From: JAPWJZ01 sp965279315
GTDB taxonomy: Bacteria; Pseudomonadota; Alphaproteobacteria; Micavibrionales; UBA2020
Direction: 5' to 3'
Length of the DNA stretch: 64,000 bases
Assembly: GCA_965279315.1 (NCBI GenBank)
Contig: OZ257145.1
Coordinates: forward strand, 434,001-498,000
Part shown: positions 1 to 8,746 of the stretch, in pieces
Numbering within the stretch: the first letter of the stretch is position 1
Layout of the letters: every line of letters begins with the position of its first letter
Notes under the pieces: generated by a model
Told to the model about the DNA's origin: nothing
The model's database searches: none
Seen by the model: the letters and a program-made list of their open reading frames with translations, nothing else
Made by a program: the position numbers and the translations under genes

Positions 1-2
1 TG

Positions 3-1016
3 CCCGAAGGCGCGCTGGAAAAATTCGGGGAGCTGGGCATCGTGTTCCTGATGTTCATGATCGGCCTGAAGCTTTCCATCAACGAATTGTGGAAACGGCG
101 GCGCGATGTGGCGGGGCTCGGCGGTTGCCAGGTCATCATGACGGGCGTGGTCATCTTCGCCTTCGCCCGCTATTTCGGCAACGGCGTGGAAATCTCCATC
201 CTGATGGCGTCATGCCTGTCTTTCTCCTCGACCGCCGTCGTCATGCAGCTGCTGGAGGAAAAAAAGAGCGAAGGATCGCCCGCCGGAAAGCTCTGTTTCT
301 CGATCCTGCTGATGCAGGACTTGATGGTCGTGCCGGTTTTGGCGATGGTGTCGGCCTTTGCGACGGCGAAGGGGGTGAGCCCGCTGCTGTCGATTGCCAA
401 GGCGCTGGGCATTGCCGCCGTCGCGATTGCGCTGATTTACGTGATCGGGATGCGGTTGCTGCCGCCGCTGCTGAATATCGTGAAACCGCACCGCAGGCGC
501 GAATGGCTGATGTCTTTCGTGCTGTTTATCGTGATCGGCACGGCGATGCTGACGGAGGCGGCGGGGCTTTCCGCCGCGCTTGGCGCGTTTCTGGCCGGGC
601 TGCTGCTGGCGGAAACGGAATACCGCAAGGATGTGGAAACCATTATCGCCCCCGTGAAGGGGTTGCTGATGGGCGTGTTTTTCCTGTCGGTCGGGCTGAT
701 GGTCGATTTGCGCGAAGTGGCCGAACATGCGCGCTGGCTGTTGATTTCCGTCATCGGCATCGGCGTCATGAAGGCGGTGGTGCTGTTCGCGGTCGCGCGG
801 GGTTTTGGCGTGCACAAGAGTGTCGCCGCCGAAACCGCGATCATGCTGGGGCAGTCCGGCGAATTCGCCTTCGTGATCCTGACGCTGGCGCTGGGTTACG
901 GCATCATCCCGAAGGGCGATGCGCAGTTCTTCATGCTGGTCACGGCGCTGTCGATGTTCATCACGCCGTTTGTCGCCAGCTTCGCGCCGCAGGCGGCGAA
1001 ACTGCTGAAGCGTTAA
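3..1016 (+). CDS. Monovalent cation:proton antiporter, CPA2/KefB-like (5' truncated by window edge)
   Basis: The reading frame is open from base 3, so the true start lies upstream of the window; about 337 residues are visible. The protein is a run of hydrophobic helices with CPA2 exchanger features: an FLMFMIGLKLS segment near the visible start, SFSSTAVVMQLLEE, a glycine/alanine-rich SAALGAFLAGLLLAETEYR segment, and GQSGEFAFVILTLA near the C-terminus. It should exchange K+ or Na+ for H+ across the inner membrane. It stops right after the last membrane helix, so no C-terminal TrkA-N/RCK domain is present. The next gene is convergent, 22 bp away. A second relative lies at 7451-8683. The family is clear; the transported ion is not. 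Confidence 0.88.
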   Translation, partial: PEGALEKFGELGIVFLMFMIGLKLSINELWKRRRDVAGLGGCQVIMTGVVIFAFARYFGNGVEISILMASCLSFSSTAVVMQLLEEKKSEGSPAGKLCFSILLMQDLMVVPVLAMVSAFATAKGVSPLLSIAKALGIAAVAIALIYVIGMRLLPPLLNIVKPHRRREWLMSFVLFIVIGTAMLTEAAGLSAALGAFLAGLLLAETEYRKDVETIIAPVKGLLMGVFFLSVGLMVDLREVAEHARWLLISVIGIGVMKAVVLFAVARGFGVHKSVAAETAIMLGQSGEFAFVILTLALGYGIIPKGDAQFFMLVTALSMFITPFVASFAPQAAKLLKR

Positions 1017-1038
1017 ATCCCTCGGGCGCTACCGGACA

Positions 1039-1617
1039 TCAAAGATTACTGCGGATGCTTTCGACCGTGCCGGGCGACATGTCCTTCATCTGCTCCGCCA
1101 ATGCCTTCAGCCGCTTGAACGATGTGGGCAGGCAGTTGTCGGGCACGTCCTTCGCCTGTTCCGCGATCAACGCCGCCAGCTCGCCGAACATCAGCACGGG
1201 CAGATGCGTCTTGCGCATCATTTCGTCATGCATTTTGCCGGTGATCTGTTTGCCGTTATTGTCATGCGTCACGATCTCGCAGCCGATTTTTTTAAACAGG
1301 TCCACCACCGCCGCAGTCTCTGCGCATTCCAGCGTCACGACGCAGGAACGGTTCGTGACCGGGCTTTGCGGGCCGAACATCGGGTGGATGCCGGAAACCC
1401 GCGCGCTATGCGCAAGGCAGGCGTCATTCGGCTTCGCCTGCACGGAACAGAGGTTGACCAGATGCTTGCCCGCATGTTTCTGCGCCACATCACCGACCGC
1501 CGATACCGGCACCGCGATCAGAACGATATCCGCATCGTCGGAAATCTCGGCATGGGCCGCCAGTTCATCCGCCAGAAATGTGCCGAAAACGCCGCGGCCG
1601 ACAATTGCTATTTTCAT
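1039..1617 (-). CDS. Prephenate/arogenate dehydrogenase-like protein (TyrA family), short form
   Basis: The 192-aa protein opens with a Rossmann dinucleotide motif, MKIAIVGRGVFG, followed by DIVLIAVPVSAVGDV and a GIHPMFGPQSP motif near residue 110. This pattern is typical of TyrA-type dehydrogenases, which oxidise prephenate or arogenate with NAD(P) in tyrosine synthesis. It is much shorter than the usual TyrA of about 280-300 aa: the C-terminal helical dimerisation domain is reduced to about 60 residues. I chose the ATG at 1617 because a GGGTG Shine-Dalgarno precedes it; a GTG three codons upstream is possible. It is transcribed divergently from the flavin monooxygenase gene. A related NADP oxidoreductase with another substrate cannot be excluded. 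Confidence 0.7.
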   Translation of the reverse strand: MKIAIVGRGVFGTFLADELAAHAEISDDADIVLIAVPVSAVGDVAQKHAGKHLVNLCSVQAKPNDACLAHSARVSGIHPMFGPQSPVTNRSCVVTLECAETAAVVDLFKKIGCEIVTHDNNGKQITGKMHDEMMRKTHLPVLMFGELAALIAEQAKDVPDNCLPTSFKRLKALAEQMKDMSPGTVESIRSNL

Positions 1618-1737
1618 GTTGATCACCCTTGTTTTACGCCGGATTATAGACGGGAAAAGCGGCGCCGGTCACCTTGAAAAACATGCCCGCGCCCATATAT
1701 GAGACCGCACAGCCGCCACGACCTGAAAGCCCCGCCC

Positions 1738-2742
1738 ATGACCGCGAAAATCCCCGTTTCCATCCTCGACCTCTGCCCCGTGCCCGACGGATCGACCCCG
1801 GCGGATTCGTTCCGCAACAGCCTCGAACTCGCGCAAATGGCGGAGGCGAACGGTTACACCCGTTTCTGGCTGGCCGAGCACCACAACATGCCGGGCATCG
1901 CGTCCGCCGCAACAGCCGTCGTCATCGCGCATATCGCGGGCGGCACGAAGAAAATCCGCGTGGGGTCGGGCGGCGTGATGCTGCCCAACCATTCGCCGCT
2001 GGTGATCGCGGAACAGTTCGGCACGCTGGAAAGCCTTTATCCCGGACGCATCGATTTGGGGCTGGGCCGCGCCCCCGGCACCGATCAGATGACGAGCCAG
2101 GCCCTGCGCCGCGACGTGATGGCGGCGGCGGAGCGTTTCCCGCAGGATGTGCAGGAATTGCAGATTTTGTTCGACGATATCGCGCCGGGGCAGAAACTGC
2201 GCGCCGTGCCGGGCGCTGGCCTGCATGTGCCGATCTGGATGCTGGGGTCGAGCACCTTTGGCGCCCAGCTGGCTGCCACCCTTGGCCTGCCTTACGCCTT
2301 CGCATCGCATTTCGCGCCCGATGCGCTGCATGCCGCGCTGCATATTTACCGCACGCAATTCCGCCCGTCGGCGCAGCTGCAAAAACCCTACTTCATGCTG
2401 ACCGTCAATGTGCTGGCGGCGGAGACGGAGGCCGAGGCGAAATACCATTTCACCTCGCACCAGCAGGCCTTCGTCAATTTGCGGCGCGGCCGCCCCGGGC
2501 AATTGCCGCCGCCGATAGACAACATCGAATCCTTCTGGTCGCCTGCCGAAAAGGCGATGGTCAGCCATGCCCTCGCCTATTCATTCACCGGCACGGGCAC
2601 GCAGGTGGAAAACGGCTTGCGCGAGATCATCACCGACCTGAAACCGGACGAATTGATGCTGACCGGCCATATTTTCGATCATGCCGCACGGCTGAAATCC
2701 TTCAAAATCGCCGCCAATCTCGACCTTTTCGCCAAAGCCTGA
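1738..2742 (+). CDS. LLM-class flavin-dependent oxidoreductase (luciferase-like monooxygenase, YhbW-like)
   Basis: The 334-aa protein begins ISVLD-like (IPVSILDLCPVPDG) and carries family hallmarks: FWLAEHHNMPGIASAA near residue 50, IRVGSGGVMLPNHSPLVIAE near 80 and YPGRIDLGLGRAPGT near 110. These place it in the bacterial luciferase-like TIM-barrel superfamily, close to the YhbW/MsnO8-type branch, which uses reduced flavin and O2. The substrate cannot be read from sequence. The ATG at 1738 fits the family start; an in-frame ATG at 1699 would add 13 residues without homology. The enoyl-CoA hydratase gene follows after 63 bp, but a hairpin intervenes. Confidence 0.85.
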   Translation: MTAKIPVSILDLCPVPDGSTPADSFRNSLELAQMAEANGYTRFWLAEHHNMPGIASAATAVVIAHIAGGTKKIRVGSGGVMLPNHSPLVIAEQFGTLESLYPGRIDLGLGRAPGTDQMTSQALRRDVMAAAERFPQDVQELQILFDDIAPGQKLRAVPGAGLHVPIWMLGSSTFGAQLAATLGLPYAFASHFAPDALHAALHIYRTQFRPSAQLQKPYFMLTVNVLAAETEAEAKYHFTSHQQAFVNLRRGRPGQLPPPIDNIESFWSPAEKAMVSHALAYSFTGTGTQVENGLREIITDLKPDELMLTGHIFDHAARLKSFKIAANLDLFAKA

Positions 2743-2773
2743 CCGTATTGCCGCGATGGACGCGACCTGCTAT

Positions 2774-2802
2774 AAATCTCCTATTCAAGAATAAGGAGAT
2801 TT
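2774..2802 (+). promoter_or_regulatory. Hairpin/palindrome containing the Shine-Dalgarno of the enoyl-CoA hydratase gene
   Basis: The arms AAATCTCC (2774-2781) and GGAGATTT (2795-2802) are exact complements. The inner TATTC (2782-2786) pairs with GAATA (2789-2793), leaving one bulged A at 2794. The Shine-Dalgarno AAGGAG (2793-2798) is inside the 3' arm, and the ATG is at 2806. As RNA this would hide the ribosome-binding site until melted; as DNA the dyad could be a repressor operator. The pairing is seen directly; the function is inferred. Confidence 0.6.
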
Positions 2803-2805
2803 TGC

Positions 2806-3564
2806 ATGTCCGATCACGTCACCACGACGGTCGATGATGGCATTTTGACCATCCGCATGAACCGTCCGGAAAAGAAAAATGCGCTGACGGGCGAGATGTA
2901 CCAGGCGATGGCCGATGCTTTGAGCGATGCGGAGAAAAATCCCGCCGTGCGCGCGATCATCATCACGGGCGTCAAAAATTCATTCACCGCCGGCAACGAT
3001 CTGGAAGATTTCCTGACCAACCCGCCCGATGAAAAAAACAGCCCCGTGCTGAATTTCCTGAAGGCGATATCGGAAGCGAAGCTGCCCGTCGTCGCCGCCG
3101 TCAACGGCACGGCGATCGGCATTGGCGTCACCATGCTGCTGCATTGCGATTTCGTGTATGTGGTGGATACCGCCGTCATGGCGATGCCCTTCGTCGACCT
3201 CGGCCTGGTGCCCGAAGCCGCCGCCAGCCTGCTGCTGCCCAAAGTGGCGGGATTGCAGCGCGCATCGGAATTGCTGCTGCTGGGCGAGCCTTTCACGCCC
3301 GCCGCCGCCAAGGAAATGGGGATTGCCACATCCGTGGTCGCCGCCGATGACCTTGAAAAAACCGCGCTGAAAACCGCAAAAAAACTGGCGGCCAAGCCGC
3401 GCGAAGCGCTGCGCCAGACGAAATCCCTGCTGCGGCGCGATTTTGAATCCGTGTCCGACCGCATTGCGGCGGAGGCGAAACTGTTCAAGCAGGCATTGGG
3501 ATCGGATGACGCGAAAGAGGCGCTGAACGCCTTCCGCGAAAAACGCAAACCGAAATTTAAATAG
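2806..3564 (+). CDS. Enoyl-CoA hydratase/isomerase family protein
   Basis: This 252-aa crotonase-fold protein has MNRPEKKNALTGEMY at the N-terminus, the oxyanion-hole segment NSFTAGNDLEDFL near residue 65, VAAVNGTAIGIG near 100 and the second active-site segment FVDLGLVPEAAAS near 130. The glutamate of GGGCELA-type hydratases is replaced (GIGVTML), whereas the glutamate in LVPEA sits where delta3,delta2-enoyl-CoA isomerases place their catalytic residue. An isomerase role in unsaturated fatty acid beta-oxidation is therefore at least as likely as hydration. The start is fixed by AAGGAG 7 bp upstream, within a hairpin. Its last 8 bases overlap the end of the convergent gene. Confidence 0.88.
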   Translation: MSDHVTTTVDDGILTIRMNRPEKKNALTGEMYQAMADALSDAEKNPAVRAIIITGVKNSFTAGNDLEDFLTNPPDEKNSPVLNFLKAISEAKLPVVAAVNGTAIGIGVTMLLHCDFVYVVDTAVMAMPFVDLGLVPEAAASLLLPKVAGLQRASELLLLGEPFTPAAAKEMGIATSVVAADDLEKTALKTAKKLAAKPREALRQTKSLLRRDFESVSDRIAAEAKLFKQALGSDDAKEALNAFREKRKPKFK

Positions 3565-4765
3565 TGTTCTGCGGCTGTGCCTTGCGGAATGCCGCCGTGC
3601 GGGGCGCCGATACAGGCTGCGCGGTCTTGAGGCCGGCATCCAACAGCGTATTCCAAGCCGCGCGCGCTGAATAGAGATGCACCTTGGGCAATGCGCCCGC
3701 TGGCGCGAGTTCGTCAACAATCACCACGGCATCCGGGAACTTGACTGCATAGGCCGCGACATCGTCCATGTTCTGGCGCATCCATTGCACGACGGGGGCG
3801 ACAAATGAATTGGCCACCACCTGCCGCGCCGCGCCGCCCTTCGCTGCTGGCGCGCCCAGGACATCGCCCACCAGGTCGCTGCGCACTTGCGGCCCTGCAA
3901 CGACCGGCACCTGCTTGACCGCTTTCTTGAATTGCAGCTCGAATTGCACCTTCGTTTCATCGAGCGCGACGCCGATGCGCACCTCCGGCTGCAGTTGCAA
4001 TGCAACGGGCGTTTCCTTGCCCGCCAGCATCGAGAACACTTCGCGCTTCTGCCACAGCAGCAGCGGGTCGCCGGTGATGTTTTCCAGCTGTTCCTTCACA
4101 AGCTTGCGGAAAATCCCGTCCAGCGGGGTGACGGCGGCGATGAATTTTTCGATATCGGGGGTTTCGGCGATCCGGCGGGCGCGCAGGTCGGCCTGGCGTT
4201 TTCTCTCGGCCTCGTGGACCTCTTCGGTCGGCGACGTCAGGGCGAATTTTGCCAGGCCCTGCGCATCGCGGCTGATCGTCATGCGCATGTCCTTGTATTT
4301 CTTCAGGCGCGATTTGAGGTTTTTGTTCTCGCGCGCGGAGAGGTAGCGTGACACGGGGTCGCTGACCTCGTCCATCACGGCGCGATGCACGTCGGGGCCG
4401 CGCGCGCCGTGGCCGTCAAAACGTTTCGCGAGTTCCTCCAGAAATCCGGGTGCGTATTCCAGCGTCAGCCCGTTGAAAATTTCATACTGTTTGCTGGCAA
4501 GGCGGAAATCGAACCGCTTGACCTCCGCCGCCAGAACGGTTGCGACCGTCGGTTCCGCCCCGTCCAGCTCGCGCCAGAGGCGCAAGGCCTCGTGTTTCTG
4601 CCACGTGAAATAATCGTCGATCCCGCCATGCAGTTTCTGGATCATTTTTTTGCGCGCGCCGCCGTCATCCTGCCACGGCGCAATCGCCGCGCGGAAATCC
4701 GCCATCGTCGTTGTGGCGACAATCGCTTGAATATCGTCATCGGTAATGGGCAGCCTGTCGTCCAT
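3557..4765 (-). CDS. Hypothetical protein, 402 aa, charged and helical
   Basis: I do not recognise this family. The protein is soluble, with no signal peptide or membrane segment, and is rich in Lys, Arg, Glu and Ala. A predicted helical middle part (residues about 170-230, including ENKNLKSRLKKYKD and RKRQADLRARR) could form coiled coils. The C-terminal part has DAVVIVDELAPAGALP, a hydrophobic strand followed by acidic residues, and MRQNMDDVAAYAVKFP. The ATG at 4765 is preceded by GGGGACGAG, a good ribosome-binding site; the longer frame to 4825 runs into AT-rich DNA and is unlikely. It ends 8 bp inside the convergent enoyl-CoA hydratase gene. The same-strand M14-like gene upstream is 82 bp away. 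Confidence 0.7.
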   Translation of the reverse strand: MDDRLPITDDDIQAIVATTTMADFRAAIAPWQDDGGARKKMIQKLHGGIDDYFTWQKHEALRLWRELDGAEPTVATVLAAEVKRFDFRLASKQYEIFNGLTLEYAPGFLEELAKRFDGHGARGPDVHRAVMDEVSDPVSRYLSARENKNLKSRLKKYKDMRMTISRDAQGLAKFALTSPTEEVHEAERKRQADLRARRIAETPDIEKFIAAVTPLDGIFRKLVKEQLENITGDPLLLWQKREVFSMLAGKETPVALQLQPEVRIGVALDETKVQFELQFKKAVKQVPVVAGPQVRSDLVGDVLGAPAAKGGAARQVVANSFVAPVVQWMRQNMDDVAAYAVKFPDAVVIVDELAPAGALPKVHLYSARAAWNTLLDAGLKTAQPVSAPRTAAFRKAQPQNTI

Positions 4766-4847
4766 CTCGTCCCCGTTTCTGAGATTATTATGTATAATAT
4801 AAACGGGGCAAAAATTCAATATCAATCTATCAATTTGAATTTATTGG

Positions 4848-5741
4848 TTATTTTGGCGCAGATTGCTTTAGCACATGTGCAACCACGCTGCGGATCGTCG
4901 CAATCTGGGCGTCTTCGGCCTCTTTTTTCGAGGCCTTGTCGGGATAGATTTCGGTCGTCATGGCGACATCGGCATGCTTGCGCGCAAAATCCTGCAGCAG
5001 GGTGTTCACGTCATCAATCACGATAATGCCCTTGTCGCTGGGATAGCCCAGGATTTCGGCGTCGATGGCAATCGGCGTGACCTTGCGCACGGCATCGATC
5101 ACGTCATGGCCGAGCGCGACATCGGCGGTTGACGGCACGACCAGATAGAAACCTTCGGGAATAAAATCGTCGCCCGCCTCGAATTTCTGGCCGTCGCGCG
5201 CGCGGCGTTCCGCCGTGATGCCCACATCGCGGTAATTTGTTTCGTGCAGGTCGACGGCGGCGCGGAAATGCACCTTGAGCGATTCAACCGATGCCATCAG
5301 CTGCAGCGATTCCTCGGCCGTGCCGCCCGCGAAGAAATGGCGGTTCGGGTCTTCGGCCTTGCGGTTCCAGCGGTGGTTGATTTCATACCCAAGCGGGCTG
5401 ATGCAGGGATAGACGACGAAATTCACCTTGTCCGCATATTGCGCCGCTTCTTCTTCCAGAAAACGCAGCGCGCCGGTGATGCCGCTATCCTCGTACCCGT
5501 GCACGCCGCCGGTGATCAGGATGGTGGGGTTTTCATCGTTCCACGGTTTCGATTTCACGACATAGAGCGGATAACGCGCCGGGTCATGCGACAGCGCGCC
5601 GTATTGTTCGAGGCTGAAATTTTCGGGCGGCAACGCAGTCAGGCGATCCACCACATCGGACTGATACGACCGCTGGATGGACTGGCTTTGAAACCACGCT
5701 TCTTTTTCCGCTGCGCCCCAAGGCTGGATGCTGTCCGTCAT
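4848..5741 (-). CDS. M14-family zinc metallopeptidase / succinylglutamate desuccinylase-aspartoacylase-like
   Basis: The 297-aa protein contains ILITGGVHGYEDSG (residues about 75-90), giving the HxxE zinc ligand pair, and AVDLHETNYRDVG about 100 residues later, giving the third zinc-ligand histidine. This is the M14/AstE-AspA arrangement. Such enzymes are cytoplasmic zinc hydrolases that cleave C-terminal amino acids or N-acyl amino acids. PNRHFFAGGTAEES lies between the zinc motifs, as in M14 relatives. There is no signal peptide. The ATG at 5741 starts MTDSIQPWG; the earlier frame start at 5795 has no support. The specific substrate is not predictable. Confidence 0.8.
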   Translation of the reverse strand: MTDSIQPWGAAEKEAWFQSQSIQRSYQSDVVDRLTALPPENFSLEQYGALSHDPARYPLYVVKSKPWNDENPTILITGGVHGYEDSGITGALRFLEEEAAQYADKVNFVVYPCISPLGYEINHRWNRKAEDPNRHFFAGGTAEESLQLMASVESLKVHFRAAVDLHETNYRDVGITAERRARDGQKFEAGDDFIPEGFYLVVPSTADVALGHDVIDAVRKVTPIAIDAEILGYPSDKGIIVIDDVNTLLQDFARKHADVAMTTEIYPDKASKKEAEDAQIATIRSVVAHVLKQSAPK

Positions 5742-5839
5742 GATGTGACCCCTGTTGTGAACCCTATGATTGCCATAACGAATAACGCCGCGCAAGGGCG
5801 AGGCACAGGCAAAGCTTCATTTCATGGGAGGAGGGAAAG

Positions 5840-5916
5840 TGGTGCGCCCAAAGAGATTCGAACTCCTAACCTTCTGATTCGTAGTCAGATGCTCTATCCA
5901 GTTGAGCTATGGGCGC
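5840..5916 (-). tRNA. tRNA-Arg (anticodon ACG)
   Basis: Read on the minus strand, the 77-nt sequence folds into a full cloverleaf. The 7-bp acceptor stem is GCGCCCA with TGGGCGC. The anticodon stem TCTGA/TCAGA closes the loop CTACGAA, so the anticodon is ACG. The T loop is the standard TTCGAAT. The discriminator A and the 3' CCA are encoded (5840-5842). ACG is normally edited to ICG by TadA, and the likely tadA lies at 10848-11315. Confidence 0.97.
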
Positions 5917-6195
5917 AAGACTTATGGTTTCTATAAGATTCGTCTTAAAAGCGCAAGGGAATTGCATTCAACTTCTGCCGTTATACGGGGGTATTTCTGC
6001 GCTTGCGCGACCATAGCGAATTTCACTTGTCTTTGAAATCGTTATGAAAATGATAATAGTGCCATCCCCTTAAAAAATCTCGCGAATGATCCGGTGCCAG
6101 AGTCGATTCAATATTGCAAGTCCTTGGATTTATAGTTTAAAAAGAACAATGACCCAACTAGAGGCTCATGATTTTTTTGAATACGAGGTAGCGCC

Positions 6196-7368
6196 TTGCT
6201 GAAAACCGTTCTCCGCACATTCGTCGCCGCGCTCACGCTGAGCGCAACCTTAAGCGCCTGCACGGCAGATGGCAAAATGGCCGCCTACAATGGCGACAGC
6301 CAGGCGCCGGCGCGCACGGCAACGCGCCCCGCGCTGCAGACGACCGATGCGCCCGCACCAGATGTGATTTACCGCCGCGGTTCGCGCGACACGGTGCTGA
6401 CCGAAGACAACACGACGAAATTTTCGCCGACCCCCTATTACCATTCGGGCGTCGAGACGCTGGTGACCCGCAAGGTCAATGACCTGAACCGCGACCTGTC
6501 GACGCTGCAGGGCAGCACCTCGAAATTCCAGGGCCGCCTGCAATCGCTGCAATCGAAAAGCGACAGCGACGCCGCGCGTTATTACGAACAGGTCGCCGCC
6601 ATCAACACCGAACTGCAATCCGGCACCACGCCCGGCAACCCCGTGCTGGTGGAACGCTGGAACGCCGCTGAAAACAGCCTCGACAGCCTGTCGCAAAGCG
6701 CAGGCCTGCTGAACGAACTGGCGACCGACCTTGCCAACGAGGCGTCCAAAGCCGCCTACCTGCAGGAAAACACGCGCGCAGCTTACGGTTTGTCCGGCGC
6801 GGTGAAGGCAGACCATGACCGCCTGCGCACGCTGGAAGACAACGTCAACCAGGAGATCGTCAACCTGAACCGCCTGCTGACCTCGGTCGGCGACGAGATC
6901 AACCGCCGCGGGTCTTACCTGCGTTCCGAACGCGCGAACCTGCAGACCCTGTCGCTCGCGATCACGAACGGCGACCTGTACGGCCAGAACATTTCCAACA
7001 CCCTTTACAAAAAGGCGACGGAATCGAACAACGAGATGTACCGCAACGCGCCCGCTGCCCCCGCACGCGGCCGCCCGCTGGTCATCATCCGTTTCGACCG
7101 CCCGAACGTGAACTATCAGGAACCCCTCTATAACGCGGTCAGCCAGGCGCTCGAAAAATACCCCTCCGCCCGTTTCGACCTCGTGGCCGTTTCCCCGTCG
7201 CGCGGCAACCCCGCCGAAGTGGCATTGGCATCGTCCGAAGCCCGCAAGAACGGCGAAGCCGTCCTGCGCTCGCTTGCGCAGATGGGCCTGCCGGTCGAGC
7301 GCGTGCGCCTGAACGCGGCCAACAGCACCGATGTGCGCAACAGCGAGATCCACATCTACCTGCAATAA
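6196..7368 (+). CDS. Outer-membrane lipoprotein with coiled-coil and OmpA-like C-terminal region
   Basis: The 390-aa product has an N-terminal signal sequence ending in the lipobox LSAC (Cys at about residue 22), so lipidation is expected. Residues about 90-240 are Gln/Ser/Leu-rich and predicted helical (VNDLNRDLSTLQ, NVNQEIVNLNRLL), probably coiled coil. The final 100 residues (VIIRFDRPNVNYQEPLY, SSEARKNGEAVLRSL, GLPVERVRL) resemble an OmpA-like peptidoglycan-binding module, though I cannot confirm the key ligand residues. It starts at TTG, chosen because GAGG lies 7-8 bp upstream and the signal peptide begins there. Upstream is about 280 bp of gene-free DNA after the divergent tRNA; a terminator follows. 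Confidence 0.78.
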   Translation: MLKTVLRTFVAALTLSATLSACTADGKMAAYNGDSQAPARTATRPALQTTDAPAPDVIYRRGSRDTVLTEDNTTKFSPTPYYHSGVETLVTRKVNDLNRDLSTLQGSTSKFQGRLQSLQSKSDSDAARYYEQVAAINTELQSGTTPGNPVLVERWNAAENSLDSLSQSAGLLNELATDLANEASKAAYLQENTRAAYGLSGAVKADHDRLRTLEDNVNQEIVNLNRLLTSVGDEINRRGSYLRSERANLQTLSLAITNGDLYGQNISNTLYKKATESNNEMYRNAPAAPARGRPLVIIRFDRPNVNYQEPLYNAVSQALEKYPSARFDLVAVSPSRGNPAEVALASSEARKNGEAVLRSLAQMGLPVERVRLNAANSTDVRNSEIHIYLQ

Positions 7369-7386
7369 TTCCAAGACACAAAAAAA

Positions 7387-7422
7387 GCCGCGCCCCGCAT
7401 CACTGCCGGCGCGGCTTTTTTT
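7387..7422 (+). terminator. Rho-independent terminator after the lipoprotein gene
   Basis: GCCGCGCC (7387-7394) and GGCGCGGC (7408-7415) form an 8-bp GC stem around a 13-nt loop, followed by a run of seven T (7416-7422). It lies 18 bp after the lipoprotein stop and separates that gene from the antiporter. Confidence 0.9.
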
Positions 7423-7450
7423 ATTAAGATTTTGCGGCTAAGATAGCCGT

Positions 7451-8683
7451 ATGGCCGCTGATCATATCGACACCCTTACCTCTATCGCGCTTGTCACCAC
7501 CGCAGCCCTGTTATGCGGCCTTGCGCTGATCCGCCTGCGCCAGCCGGCCATCGTCGGTTATATCCTTGCGGGCGTCGCGTTGGGCCCCACCGGCCTGAAA
7601 CTGGTATCGAATACCGAGACTGTGCAGGTGCTGGCGGAACTGGGCGTGATCATGCTGCTGTTCCTGATCGGCATGGAATTATCCCTGCGCAGTTTCAAGT
7701 CCGTTTACAAAACCGCGCTGTCCGTCGCGGCGTTGCAGATCATCGCCGCACTGGCCGTGTTTTACGGCATCGGCCATTTCCTCGACTGGACGCTGGAACG
7801 GATCGTCGTCTTCGCCTTCGCAACCGCCTTGTCATCGACGGCGGTCGCCATCAAGATACTGGAAGAAACGGACGAGCTGCGCACGCCGGTCGGCCGCACC
7901 ACCGTTTCCGTCCTGATCGCGCAGGATTTGGCCGTCATCCCCATGCTGCTGATCATCGGCGCATTCGGCAGCGGACACGAGGCGGGATCGGCGGGCGCGA
8001 ATGCGACGACCGTCGCCATTGTCGTGAAGCTGGCGATTGCGATTGGATTGCTGGTCGCCGTCAGTTGGTTCCTGTCGAAGCGTGACCGCGTGGAATTGCC
8101 CATGTCGGGCTGGATCATGTCGCGGCACGAAGTCATCCCGCTGGCGGCACTGGCGTTCTGCTTCACCTGGGCGACGCTGTCCGGCCTGATTGGCCTTTCC
8201 ACCGCCTATGGCGCGTTCCTTGCGGGGCTGATCATCGGCAATTCCAACGTGCGCGCCACGATGCACAAGGCGGCGGAACCGATCCAGACGATTTTGCTGA
8301 TGGTGTTTTTCCTGTCCATCGGGTTGCTGATCGACCTTGATTACATTTTTGCCAACTGGAAAAACGTGCTGCTGGTGCTGGCGATCGTCACTTTCCTCAA
8401 AACCTTTGTAAATGTCGGCATCCTGCATCTGCTGGGCGAACCGTGGCGGCGCGCGTTCCATGCGGGCGTGGTGATGGGGCAGCTGGGCGAATTTTCCTTC
8501 ATCCTCGTGGCGGGCGGCGTGGCGGCAAAAGTGATATCCCCCGACGGCTACCGCCTGATGATTTCCGTGATCGCCCTGTCACTGCTCATCAGCCCGATGT
8601 GGCTGGCGGTCGCGCGGCGGCTGCACGACATGGCGATCCGCAAGCTGGGCGTGAATATCCTGACGCCGGCGCAGGACGAATAA
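7451..8683 (+). CDS. Cation:proton antiporter, CPA2/KefB-like
   Basis: This 410-aa integral membrane protein has 12-13 hydrophobic segments. Characteristic stretches are IVGYILAGVALGPTGL near residue 35, VIMLLFLIGMELSLRSF near 70, FATALSSTAVAIKILEE near 125, LSTAYGAFLAGLIIGNS near 265 and VMGQLGEFSFILVAGG near 345. It is a complete exchanger domain without the C-terminal NAD-binding RCK domain of E. coli KefB/KefC, so gating by nucleotides or glutathione adducts is unlikely. The architecture matches the truncated gene at the left edge. It ends at a bidirectional terminator facing bacterioferritin. Confidence 0.9.
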   Translation: MAADHIDTLTSIALVTTAALLCGLALIRLRQPAIVGYILAGVALGPTGLKLVSNTETVQVLAELGVIMLLFLIGMELSLRSFKSVYKTALSVAALQIIAALAVFYGIGHFLDWTLERIVVFAFATALSSTAVAIKILEETDELRTPVGRTTVSVLIAQDLAVIPMLLIIGAFGSGHEAGSAGANATTVAIVVKLAIAIGLLVAVSWFLSKRDRVELPMSGWIMSRHEVIPLAALAFCFTWATLSGLIGLSTAYGAFLAGLIIGNSNVRATMHKAAEPIQTILLMVFFLSIGLLIDLDYIFANWKNVLLVLAIVTFLKTFVNVGILHLLGEPWRRAFHAGVVMGQLGEFSFILVAGGVAAKVISPDGYRLMISVIALSLLISPMWLAVARRLHDMAIRKLGVNILTPAQDE

Positions 8684-8700
8684 CAAACGATGCGCATAAA

Positions 8701-8734
8701 AAAACACCCCGGCTTTCGCGCGGGGTGTTTTTTT
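8701..8734. terminator. Bidirectional Rho-independent terminator
   Basis: AAAACACCCC (8701-8710) and GGGGTGTTTT (8722-8731) form a 10-bp stem with an 11-nt loop. A-rich flanks on the left and T-rich flanks on the right make it usable from both directions. It lies between the convergent antiporter and bacterioferritin genes. Confidence 0.9.
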
Positions 8735-8746
8735 AATTTGTAAGAC

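Noticed and set aside
89..1702. Long plus-strand frame of 537 codons over the antiporter and TyrA-like genes
   Set aside because: It is Arg/Ala/Gly-rich with no hydrophobic or domain pattern, and it overlaps two genes with clear family motifs. It is a GC-rich shadow frame.
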